A DNA stretch of 64,000 bases from Planctomycetota bacterium (GTDB lineage Bacteria > Planctomycetota > SZUA-567), in contig JAIRTL010000123.1 of the NCBI GenBank assembly GCA_031254915.1, positions 37,759 through 101,758 of the forward strand, given 5' to 3'. The notes under the pieces were generated by a model that made no database searches, was not told the origin of the DNA, and worked only from the letters and a program-made list of their open reading frames with translations. Shown one piece after another: positions 42,123 through 49,653 of the stretch. Every line of letters begins with the position of its first letter. The first letter of the stretch is position 1. The position numbers were made by a program, and so were the translations under genes.

Positions 42123-43456
42123 TGAATCTTCGCTATTTTCCCCACACCGGGGACGACATCGGCGAAATGCTCGAGACGATCGGCGTCGAATCCATCGACG
42201 ACCTGTTCAGCGCTGTTCCGGCGCATTGCCGCATGGACAGGGCGCCGGGCGCTCCCACCGCACTTTCGGAATGGGATCTTTCGCGCCGCATCGAGGAAAT
42301 GGCGCGGACGGCGGGCGGCGACTGGAAGGCGTTCGTCGGCGCCGGATCGCAACCGCACCACATTCCGGCCGTCGTTCCCGCGCTCGCGGGGCGAAGCGAG
42401 TTCCTCACCTCGTACACCCCCTATCAGCCGGAAATGGGCCAGGGGACGCTTCAGGCGATTTTCGAATTCCAAACTCTGATCGCCCGCCTCGTCGGACTCG
42501 AAGTCGCCAACGCCAGCATGTACGACGGCGCCACCGCCATGGCGGAATCGGCGCTCATGGCGCAACGGGCGACGAAGCGGCGGAACATCGTCGTGAGTTC
42601 GCTTGTCCATCCGCATTGGCGCCAGGTGCTCGAGACCTATCTCGCACCGGCGGATGATGTCGCCGTCGCCGCGCTGCCGGCGCTCCCGGACGGCCGCACC
42701 GACCTTTCCGCCCTTGGTTGTGCGGCGGACCCGGCGGCGCTCGTCATGCAGTCGCCGAACTTCTTCGGGGTCGTCGAGGACCTCGGAAAGGCGGCGGACG
42801 CGATTCACGATGCGGGCGGACTTTTCGCGGCGGGATTCAGCGAGCCGTTCGCCTACGGCATTCTCAAAACTCCCGGAGAGCTCGGTGCGGACATCGTCTT
42901 CGGCGACGGCCAGAGCCTTGGCCAGGCGCAGTCCTTCGGCGGTCCCGGCCTGGGCATCATGGCGACGAAAATGGAATTCGTCCGCCAAATGCCGGGACGG
43001 CTCGTCGGCGAGACGGTCGACAACCGGGGACAGCGCGGCTTCGTCCTCACCCTCTCGACCCGCGAACAGCATATCCGCCGCGCCAAGGCGGTCAGCAATA
43101 TCTGTTCGAACGCCGGCCACAGCGCGCTGACTGCGGCGATATTCATGGCGGCGGCGGGAAGAACCGGCTTCCGGAAGCTCTCCCGGATCAATCGCGACCT
43201 GGCCGAACACTTGAAAAAGGGCCTTCTCCGCAAGGGATTCACCGAATTGTTTTCGGCGCCCACATACAACGAGTTCGTCCTCGCGGCGCCGGACGGCTTT
43301 GCCGCCGTTCATGAGGCGCTTTGCCGCAAACGCGTTCTTCTCGGCCTGCCACTCGAAAAATACTATCCCGAACGCGCGGGCGCATGGCTGTTCGGCGTGA
43401 CGGAAACGACGGGCAAAGACGAAATCGACGCCATTCTTGGGGAGATCACCCTATGA
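42122..43456 (+). CDS. gcvPA: Glycine dehydrogenase (decarboxylating) subunit 1
   Basis: This is the N-terminal subunit of a split P protein; with subunit 2 it forms the PLP enzyme that decarboxylates glycine onto GcvH. The 444 residues match the family, with FPHTGDDIGEMLETIGV at the start, FVGAGSQPHHIPAVVPAL, TPYQPEMGQGTLQAIFEFQT, ANASMYDGATAMAE and GQSLGQAQSFGGPGLGIMAT. Split P proteins are common in Gram-positive bacteria, Thermotogae and several deep lineages. Its stop overlaps the gcvPB start by 4 nt. Confidence 0.97.
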   Translation: MNLRYFPHTGDDIGEMLETIGVESIDDLFSAVPAHCRMDRAPGAPTALSEWDLSRRIEEMARTAGGDWKAFVGAGSQPHHIPAVVPALAGRSEFLTSYTPYQPEMGQGTLQAIFEFQTLIARLVGLEVANASMYDGATAMAESALMAQRATKRRNIVVSSLVHPHWRQVLETYLAPADDVAVAALPALPDGRTDLSALGCAADPAALVMQSPNFFGVVEDLGKAADAIHDAGGLFAAGFSEPFAYGILKTPGELGADIVFGDGQSLGQAQSFGGPGLGIMATKMEFVRQMPGRLVGETVDNRGQRGFVLTLSTREQHIRRAKAVSNICSNAGHSALTAAIFMAAAGRTGFRKLSRINRDLAEHLKKGLLRKGFTELFSAPTYNEFVLAAPDGFAAVHEALCRKRVLLGLPLEKYYPERAGAWLFGVTETTGKDEIDAILGEITL

Positions 43457-44946
43457 GCGAATCGAGCGGAAAAAAAATCGCCGACCAAGTGGGCGCCTCC
43501 GGCCTGGCGCTGAACGAAAAACTCCTGTGGGAACGCGGCCGTCCCGGACGGTCGGGCATGAGCATTCCGGACGCCGGCGTCCCCGAAACGCCTCTCCCCG
43601 CCGAAATCGCCGGCAACGGCCCGAACTGGCCCGACCTTTCCGAACTCGAGGTGGTCCGCCACTATACCCGCCTTTCCACATGGAACTTCGGCGTCGACAC
43701 CGGGGTGTATCCCCTCGGCAGCTGCACAATGAAATACAATCCGAAAATCAACGAGAAGATGGCGTCCCTGCCCGGCTTCGCCGGCGCGCATCCGCTCCTC
43801 CCGGACGACGCCTGCCAGGGCGCGCTCCGAGTGCTGCACGAAATGGAACGGTTGCTCGCCGACATCGTCGGCCTCGCGGCGGCCAGCCTCCAGCCCGCCG
43901 CCGGCGCGCACGGGGAACTCTGCGGCATGCTCATGATCGCCGCGCACCATCGCCATGCCGGCGCGAAGAAGACGAAGATCCTCATGCCGGACACCGCCCA
44001 CGGCACCAATCCCGCCACCGCCGCCATGTGCGGCTACCGCGAGGTGAAAGTGCCGATCGGCGTCGGCGGCAAGCTGGAACTGGCCGCCGTTCGGGAGTTG
44101 ATGGACGCGGAGACGGCCGGGATCATGGTCACCAACCCGAACACCCTCGGCGTGTTCGAATCCGAACTCGCCGACATCAGCGCCCTGATCCATGAACGCG
44201 GCGGCCTTGTCTACGCTGACGGCGCCAATCTGAACGCGATCATGGGGCGGGTCGATATGGGGAAAATGGGCGTCGACGTCGTCCATTTCAACCTGCACAA
44301 ATCCATGTCGACGCCGCACGGCGGCGGCGGTCCGGGATCTGGGCCGGTCGCGGTGGGCGAAGCGCTCGTTCCGTATCTGCCGGGTCCGCGCATCCAGTTC
44401 GACGGCGAACGCTATTTCCTCTCTGACGCCCAGCCGCTGTCGATCGGTCGGCTGCACGGATTCCACGGCCAGTTCGGGACGGCGCTGCGCGCCTATTCGT
44501 ATATTCTTTCCCTCGGGCCGGAAATCCGCACCGCCAGCGGCCTCGCGGTGTTGAACGCCAATTACATCCGGGCGAAGCTGAAAGGGCATTACGATCTGCC
44601 CTACGACCAGTCCTGCATGCACGAGTGTGTTTTCACCGACGCCAAACAGAAGAAATTCAAGGTCGCCACTCTCGACATCGTCAAGCGGCTCATCGACCTC
44701 GGCTTCCATCCGCCGACGGTGTACTTCCCCCTCGTCGTCTCGGGCGCGTTGATGATCGAGCCCACGGAAACTGAGGCGAAGGAGGATCTTGACGCCTTCG
44801 CGGACGCCATGATCCGGATCGCTCGGGAAGCGGAGGAGAATCCGGACATTCTTCACGCCGCGCCGACGCGCACCAAGGTGGGACGTCTGGACGAGACGCT
44901 GGCCGCCCGGAAGCCGGTCTTGACTGGAGATATGACCCGCGATTGA
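43453..44946 (+). CDS. gcvPB: Glycine dehydrogenase (decarboxylating) subunit 2
   Basis: This is the PLP-binding subunit of the split P protein. The 497 residues contain NFGVDTGVYPLGSCTMKYNP, LQPAAGAHGELCGML, PDTAHGTNPATAAMCGY, YADGANLNAIMG and the cofactor lysine region FNLHKSMSTPHGGGGPGSGP, all diagnostic. I chose the ATG at 43453, inside an ATGA overlap with gcvPA, rather than longer frames extending back into it. It closes the glycine cleavage operon. The decayed hexuloisomerase-like gene follows about 75 nt downstream. Confidence 0.97.
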   Translation: MSESSGKKIADQVGASGLALNEKLLWERGRPGRSGMSIPDAGVPETPLPAEIAGNGPNWPDLSELEVVRHYTRLSTWNFGVDTGVYPLGSCTMKYNPKINEKMASLPGFAGAHPLLPDDACQGALRVLHEMERLLADIVGLAAASLQPAAGAHGELCGMLMIAAHHRHAGAKKTKILMPDTAHGTNPATAAMCGYREVKVPIGVGGKLELAAVRELMDAETAGIMVTNPNTLGVFESELADISALIHERGGLVYADGANLNAIMGRVDMGKMGVDVVHFNLHKSMSTPHGGGGPGSGPVAVGEALVPYLPGPRIQFDGERYFLSDAQPLSIGRLHGFHGQFGTALRAYSYILSLGPEIRTASGLAVLNANYIRAKLKGHYDLPYDQSCMHECVFTDAKQKKFKVATLDIVKRLIDLGFHPPTVYFPLVVSGALMIEPTETEAKEDLDAFADAMIRIAREAEENPDILHAAPTRTKVGRLDETLAARKPVLTGDMTRD

Positions 44947-45021
44947 GAAGAGCCCATCCGGGGATGAAGCGAAAACAGACCGAAAACGAGGAAAAGGACG
45001 CCATCCATATCGAGGTCGACG

Positions 45022-45376
45022 TTGCGTCTTGTCAATCTGATCTGCGAAAAGAACGCGACCTACCTCGCCGACGGCGGCAGATCCGGACGGCCTCTCCGCC
45101 GCGCCGCGATGCGGCTTATGCATATGGGGCGCAAGGCGTATGTCGTGGACGAAGTGGTCACGCCGGCGATCTTCTTCCTGATCGGCCCCGGGGCGGGAGA
45201 AACAGGGGAGCCTTGTCACCATGGTGAAGAAGGCAAAATCGCTGGGCTCGTCCCCCGCCCTGGTCACCGCCAACGCCAAATCCACCATCGCCGGCTTCGC
45301 CGATGTCGTCGTCATAGCGGATTTTTGGAGATGCTTCCGCTTACGGGGCAAGGGGTTGATTTTTCGTCGGGTCTGA
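45022..45376 (+). pseudogene. Remnant of an HxlB-like sugar-phosphate isomerase (SIS domain)
   Basis: The first frame reads YLADGGRSG, AAMRLMHMGRKAYVVDEVVT and IGPGAGET, matching 6-phospho-3-hexuloisomerase and related SIS proteins. An extra base near 45214 shifts the frame, after which the same family continues as SLVTMVKKAKSLGS and TANAKSTIAGFADVVVIA. The sequence ends at an unrelated tail and a stop at 45376. The protein also lacks its normal start and C-terminal third. It therefore looks like an inactivated, truncated gene in the 549-nt gap after gcvPB. Confidence 0.75.
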
Positions 45377-45482
45377 CGGTACCGCCCGACTATGCAGTAA
45401 TTCCCGGCGCAACATGGAATCCGGGAAGCGTTGGAGAAAATCACACGGCGGGTTGTTTGTTTTTTCCAAAAGTCCGCGTATG

Positions 45483-45508
45483 AAAACCGGAATCGTCAAT
45501 CATTCCGG
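45483..45508 (-). terminator. Terminator of the zinc peptidase transcript
   Basis: On the minus strand CCGGAAT and ATTCCGG form a 7-bp stem with an 8-nt loop, followed by TTTTC. The stop codon of the peptidase gene lies in the loop region. Confidence 0.6.
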
Positions 45509-46212
45509 CTTCGGCCGCCGATCAGGCCCAGGCGATACGCATGGTAGAGAAGCGTCAGGAGCGACCCGACCGCCGCCGCGATATAGGTGAACGCCGCCGC
45601 CGTCAGAACGGACGACACCCCGTCCGCCTCCGGTCCAGGCTGGACGATTCGGTTGGCGACAAGGGCGTTCTTCGACCGGACCGAGGCGTCGATCTCGGCC
45701 GGAAGGGTGATGAGTTGAAAAAGAAACATGGTGCTGAACAGGATAAAGCCGATCGTCGCCAACCCCATCCAACCGAGACCCGCGCCAAGGACCACCATCG
45801 GCAACCCGAACTGATTGCCGATCGTCACCACCGGGATGATGGCGGAGCGCAATTTCAGCGGCGCATAACCGTCGGCATGCTGGAGCGCATGCCCTGCCTC
45901 ATGGCAGGCGACGCCGACGGCGGCGATGCTCCTGCCGTCGTAGACATCGGGCGATAGGTTGATCGTTTTCTCGCCCGGATTGAAGTTGTCGGAAAGGAAC
46001 CCGCTCTGTTGGCGGAGAATCCGGACGTCGGTGACGCCCTCCGACGCAAGCATCTTCGCCGCCGCCTCGGCGCCGCTCATGTTCCGATAGTTCCCGACCT
46101 TCGACCATTTGGCGAAGGAAGACTTCACCCGGAATTGCGCAATAAGCGACAAAACGGCCGCAACGCCGAAAATTACCGGATACAGCGGGTCGGACATCAT
46201 GAATGGCGACAT
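45496..46212 (-). CDS. Zinc-dependent membrane peptidase (YugP/DUF2268-like neutral zinc metallopeptidase)
   Basis: The 238-residue integral membrane protein belongs to the YugP-type family. It has an N-terminal helix (YPVIFGVAAVLSLIAQF), the zinc-binding HEAGH at residues 104-108 followed by ALQH, and three further helices (VVTIGNQFGLPMVVLGAGLG, LATIGFILFSTMFLFQLITL, AAFTYIAAAVGSLLTLLYHA). NLSPDVYDGRSIAAVGVACH just before the zinc site is family-typical. The substrate is unknown. Of the possible starts I used the ATG at 46212, preceded by GGGGAGG. A terminator closes the gene, the last of a minus-strand run beginning at 49403. Confidence 0.88.
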   Translation of the reverse strand: MSPFMMSDPLYPVIFGVAAVLSLIAQFRVKSSFAKWSKVGNYRNMSGAEAAAKMLASEGVTDVRILRQQSGFLSDNFNPGEKTINLSPDVYDGRSIAAVGVACHEAGHALQHADGYAPLKLRSAIIPVVTIGNQFGLPMVVLGAGLGWMGLATIGFILFSTMFLFQLITLPAEIDASVRSKNALVANRIVQPGPEADGVSSVLTAAAFTYIAAAVGSLLTLLYHAYRLGLIGGRSRND

Positions 46213-46291
46213 GCGGGAACACCTCCCCAAAGGGCAAGTACAAATCCGTCTTCAGAAAACTCCTGTCCATTTCACGGGATGCATCCCGCGA

Positions 46292-46657
46292 TCACTGGCA
46301 TTTCGGAGGAGCGCGCTCGGCGTCGATCAAAGGAACGAAGCTTTCGAAGCCAGCCATGCGGATGGTGGAAAGGACGGGGCCTTTGGCGATGATGGAAATG
46401 CTTTTATTATTCGCCCGCGCAAGGAAAAACGTCGCCGCCATCAAGCCGACGTAGGTGGATGTGATGCGGCGGATGCGGGACAGGTCGATACACAACTCAT
46501 CCTCGCGCGACGCGACCAGATCGCTGCAGGCGCGATCGAAACTGACGTCGTAGTCGTAATCCAATTCCTTGAAAACCTTGAGCACGCCGCCCTTGAGTTC
46601 GTAGTCCACGACTCGGCTTTCTTTCAATACGCGTTCGAGGTCATCACACCCAATCAC
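46292..46657 (-). CDS. STAS-domain protein
   Basis: The 121-residue protein looks like a single STAS domain of the anti-sigma-factor-antagonist type. ELCIDLSRIRRITSTYVGLMAATFFLAR corresponds to the strand-helix region that carries the regulatory serine or threonine, and ISIIAKGPVLSTIRMAGF to the following strand and helix. S67 or T68 would be the candidate phosphosite. The likely start is a GTG at 46657, overlapping the upstream gene by 14 nt. No partner kinase or sigma factor is adjacent, so the role is open. Confidence 0.75.
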   Translation of the reverse strand: MIGCDDLERVLKESRVVDYELKGGVLKVFKELDYDYDVSFDRACSDLVASREDELCIDLSRIRRITSTYVGLMAATFFLARANNKSISIIAKGPVLSTIRMAGFESFVPLIDAERAPPKCQ

Positions 46658-47144
46658 CGAATGGATTCGCTTCGGCGAGGTTGCGCAATTGAATGTTCAC
46701 CCTCCACACGGAGGCGGGGTCCTCGAGTTGGTCGATCGTCGGCGATTGGGCAACCACGAGGCCGCTTCCAGGAGCGTAGCGCGCGCCGGGCAGCCACCGA
46801 TCGACGGCATCTTTATACGTCGGGTACACATTGAGCAGCCCGCTTGTCTTGACGACGGCGTAAACGCCGCAGGGAAGCTCCCAGCCGACCATGCCCGGCG
46901 GGATGTTTTCGAGAGAATCGCACACCTGCCCGACGACGAGTTCGTATCTTCCCTTCGCATCGTCGGGAATGGGGGCGAAGACGATTATCGCGGTCCTGTC
47001 GTTTCCGGGGGTTGAACAGATTTCATCCAGGCGCGGCAGCACCTTCTCCCGGAGAATCGCGCCGGGGACGTCTGGATCGAGATCCCAGGCCGACCTGATG
47101 CCCACGACTATGCTGACCTCTTTTTCGACAATATCCGGATTCAT
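46644..47144 (-). CDS. GyrI-like/effector-binding domain protein
   Basis: The 166-residue protein resembles stand-alone SOUL/GyrI-type effector-binding domains seen in regulators such as BmrR. IPDDAKGRYELVVGQVCDSLENIPPGMVGWELPCGVYAVVKTSG is typical of that fold, and WLPGARYAPGSGLVVA leads to the final strands. Such domains bind small cationic or hydrophobic molecules, and some act as hydrolases. There is no DNA-binding domain. It is followed by the STAS gene with 14-nt overlap and lies 59 nt downstream of the HgdC-type activase. Function inferred from fold only. Confidence 0.7.
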   Translation of the reverse strand: MNPDIVEKEVSIVVGIRSAWDLDPDVPGAILREKVLPRLDEICSTPGNDRTAIIVFAPIPDDAKGRYELVVGQVCDSLENIPPGMVGWELPCGVYAVVKTSGLLNVYPTYKDAVDRWLPGARYAPGSGLVVAQSPTIDQLEDPASVWRVNIQLRNLAEANPFGDWV

Positions 47145-47203
47145 TGGCCCGCCTCTCAATACAGAGTCGTTCCCGGTATGAGGTAATACTATCGCAACCA
47201 AAT

Positions 47204-48034
47204 TCAAATCGCAAGCGTAACCGGAGGATGTCGCGCAAACAGAGCCGCCCCAAGCGCGCCCGTGAACTGCGGGTGGTCGGCGACCGCGACCTTGAGCCCG
47301 GATTCCCTGGCGATCGCGTCGGCGAGCGCCAGATTCGCGGCGACGCCGCCGGTGAAATACAACGGCTCCGGCGCCTTGACTTGGCGGAGGAGAAAGAGCA
47401 CCCGTTTCGCGATGGAACGATGCACGGCGCGCAACACCGCCTTCGAGTCGGCTCCCCGCGCCGCCAGGCCGACCAATTCCGACTCGGCGAACACGACGCA
47501 GGTGGAACTGATCTCGATCCGCGGTTCTCCAGGCTCCTCCGCCGCGCTGTCGCCGCAAAAAGCCGACAACTCGCCCACATCGAGGGAAAACCGTCGCGCC
47601 GCCATTTCCAAAAACGATCCCGTGCCTGCGGCGCAACGGTCGTTCATCGAAAAATCTTCCACCGAGCCGTCCGGTCCGAGGCGGATAGCCTTGGCATCCT
47701 GGCCGCCGATATCCAGAACGGAGCGCGCGTCGGGATGCTGGGCATGGAGTCCCCGCGCGTGGCAACTGATTTCCGTCACCGTCCGCGCCGCGGTCCCGGC
47801 GAGCGCCCTTCCATAGCCGGTGGCGACGACGAGCGCGTCTTTCACGCCATTACGCGCCGACAACTCCCACGCAAGCCGCTCCGACGTACCCGCCGGTTCG
47901 CCGCGCGAAAGGTCGATGATCCGCTCCGCCACCGTCCCGTCGGGAGCGACGAGCACGCCCTTCGCCGCCGTCGATCCAAGATCGAGACCGATGCGCCATC
48001 CGCCGGCAGCGTTTCCCATCCGCCCGTCACTCAT
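47204..48034 (-). CDS. ASKHA ATPase, HgdC/BadF-type dehydratase activase
   Basis: The 276-residue protein matches activators of 2-hydroxyacyl-CoA dehydratases and benzoyl-CoA reductases, which inject an electron using ATP. It has GLDLGSTAAKGVLV, TGYGRALAGTA, DIGGQDAKAIRL, MNDRCAAGTGSFLEM with a cluster-ligating Cys, and SSTCVVFAESELVGLAARG with the second Cys; a [4Fe-4S] cluster would bridge two subunits. No dehydratase subunits are encoded nearby, so the target is elsewhere or different. The ATG at 48034 overlaps the apbE end by 8 nt. It is part of the lipoyl-apbE-activase run. Confidence 0.88.
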   Translation of the reverse strand: MSDGRMGNAAGGWRIGLDLGSTAAKGVLVAPDGTVAERIIDLSRGEPAGTSERLAWELSARNGVKDALVVATGYGRALAGTAARTVTEISCHARGLHAQHPDARSVLDIGGQDAKAIRLGPDGSVEDFSMNDRCAAGTGSFLEMAARRFSLDVGELSAFCGDSAAEEPGEPRIEISSTCVVFAESELVGLAARGADSKAVLRAVHRSIAKRVLFLLRQVKAPEPLYFTGGVAANLALADAIARESGLKVAVADHPQFTGALGAALFARHPPVTLAI

Positions 48035-49160
48035 CCGCCGGGACCTCCGCCGCCGCGCCGACCGCTTCCTCGCGAATCGAATAGCCGCCGTCGCCGTCGA
48101 CGGTGAAAACGTACTTTCGCACGACCGATTCCGCGTCCGCCATGTACATTTCCGCTTCGACGCCGTCGACGAACAACCCGAGCGCCTGATCCTTGAGGAA
48201 GCGTCCTCCCTCTTCGGGACCAAGGACAACCAGCGTAGTCGCAAGCGCATCCGCCGCCATGCACGAGTCAGGATGGCGCACGGTCACGGATGCGGCGCCG
48301 CCGGTGATCGGTGATCCGGCGCGCGGATCGATGATATGTTGATACCGCTTTCCCTTAAACATGAAGTAGCTTTCATAATCGCCCGAAGTCGCGACCGCGC
48401 CGTCAGCCATTTCCGAAATCGACAGGACGCGCTCCCCCCTCGGATCCCGGACGCCGGTGCGCCACGGGCGATCGCCGGCCTTCATGCCGATGGTCCTGAT
48501 TTCGCCGCCGACCTCGACAAGCGCACTCCTGACACCCTCGCGCAAGAGGACGTCCACCGCCTGGTCGGCGGAAAACCCTTTGGCGATCGCCCCGAGATCG
48601 AGGCGCATGCCGGAGCGTTTCCAGGAGAGGCGCATGCCTTCGCGCTCGAAAAGGAGGTTGTCCGCGCCGACCATCGCTCTCGCATCCTCAAGCGTTTTCT
48701 CGTCCGGCCACTCGGTTAATTCCTGGCCGTCGAAGGTGAAAAGCCGCTTGAGGGGGCCGATGGTCGGATCGAAGGCGCCGTCGCTCAGCCGATGCCAGCG
48801 AAGCGCGTCCATGACGACGGTCCAGGTAAGCGGGGAGACTTCAACCCATTCCCCCGCCTTGGCGTCGTTGAGACGGCGGATGTCGCTCTCCTCGCCAAAC
48901 GGTCCCATGAGCCGGTCGACGTCGCGTATCGCCGCCTCCGCCATATCGGCGAGCCGGGACGCCGAAGCCTGGCCGGTTCCGGAGGGAATCACCAGCCTCG
49001 CCTGGGTGTTCATGACCTGGAAGGTGCGCTCGACCGGTCCCCGGTCATCGCCAAGCCATCGGGTCGCGACAAGATACCCGACCAGCCCGGCCGCCAAGGC
49101 GAGAATCAAGGCCGCCGGGGCGCCGCCGGCGCCCCGCCCCTGTCCGGCGGATACGGTCAT
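48027..49160 (-). CDS. apbE: FAD:protein FMN transferase
   Basis: ApbE attaches FMN covalently to threonine or serine of target flavoproteins such as NqrB/RnfG-type subunits. The 377-residue protein has an N-terminal membrane anchor (LILALAAGLVGYLVATRWL) placing it in the periplasm. Family motifs follow: NDAKAGEWVEVSPLT, FDPTIGPLKRLF, LDLGAIAKGFSADQAV, ALVEVGGEIRTIG, HIIDPRAGSPITGG and MAADALATTLVVLG. No Nqr or Rnf genes are in the window. It starts one base after the stop of the lipoyl protein gene and overlaps the activase gene. Confidence 0.95.
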   Translation of the reverse strand: MTVSAGQGRGAGGAPAALILALAAGLVGYLVATRWLGDDRGPVERTFQVMNTQARLVIPSGTGQASASRLADMAEAAIRDVDRLMGPFGEESDIRRLNDAKAGEWVEVSPLTWTVVMDALRWHRLSDGAFDPTIGPLKRLFTFDGQELTEWPDEKTLEDARAMVGADNLLFEREGMRLSWKRSGMRLDLGAIAKGFSADQAVDVLLREGVRSALVEVGGEIRTIGMKAGDRPWRTGVRDPRGERVLSISEMADGAVATSGDYESYFMFKGKRYQHIIDPRAGSPITGGAASVTVRHPDSCMAADALATTLVVLGPEEGGRFLKDQALGLFVDGVEAEMYMADAESVVRKYVFTVDGDGGYSIREEAVGAAAEVPADE

Positions 49161-49403
49161 CTATACGTCCAAATCGCAAATAGGATCGCCCACCTTGACG
49201 GAATCGCCTTCCGACACGCGCAGAGCCTTGATGACGCCGCACTTGGGACAGGGGACATTGAAGGTCGCCTTGTCCGTGACCATTTCGGCCAGGTCGTCGC
49301 CTTCCTCCACTGTGTCTCCCGATTTGACGTAAACAAAGCTGACTTGGGCCTCGTCCCCGGCGTCGGCGCCGAGGGATGGCATTTCGACGGTGAAATCCGC
49401 CAT
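49161..49403 (-). CDS. Stand-alone lipoyl/biotinyl-attachment domain protein
   Basis: The 80-residue protein is a single lipoyl domain: MPSLGADAGDEAQVSFVYVK, DTVEEGDDLAEMVTDKATFN with the modified lysine at K45, and the second half VSEGDSVKVGDPICDL. An unusual CPKC pair (C52, C55) sits right after the lysine hairpin and could bind metal or form a disulfide near the cofactor. No catalytic domains of a 2-oxoacid dehydrogenase are attached or nearby. The next gene, apbE, starts at the adjacent base. Its partner enzyme is unknown. Confidence 0.88.
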   Translation of the reverse strand: MADFTVEMPSLGADAGDEAQVSFVYVKSGDTVEEGDDLAEMVTDKATFNVPCPKCGVIKALRVSEGDSVKVGDPICDLDV

Positions 49404-49535
49404 CGCGGTTCCTTTGCGAAAAAGAAGGAAAAAACGCCCGACGGTCTTGAATCCGTCGATACCGCCATATTAGGCAAGGACCGCGATCCGTCAAGCGGTC
49501 CCCGCCCGTTCTGGTCGCCGTTTCTTCGAATAATG

Positions 49536-49564
49536 TTGACCGGGGACGGAAATTGTTCTAAATT
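49536..49564 (+). promoter_or_regulatory. Promoter for murA
   Basis: TTGACC (49536-49541), a 17-nt spacer and TAAATT (49559-49564) fit a sigma70-type promoter, with the start near 49571 and a leader of about 80 nt. Confidence 0.55.
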
Positions 49565-49653
49565 ATGCCTTTGGAAACCGTGACCATCCTCGCGGCCGGG
49601 AGCGGTTTATGCCCTGACGTACCGAACACCGGCTATTGCAAGCGTACTTTGTC

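Noticed and set aside
46275..46288. Perfect 14-nt palindrome between the STAS and peptidase genes
   Set aside because: It could be an operator, but it is short, lies inside an apparent operon and has no T-tract, so no function is claimed.
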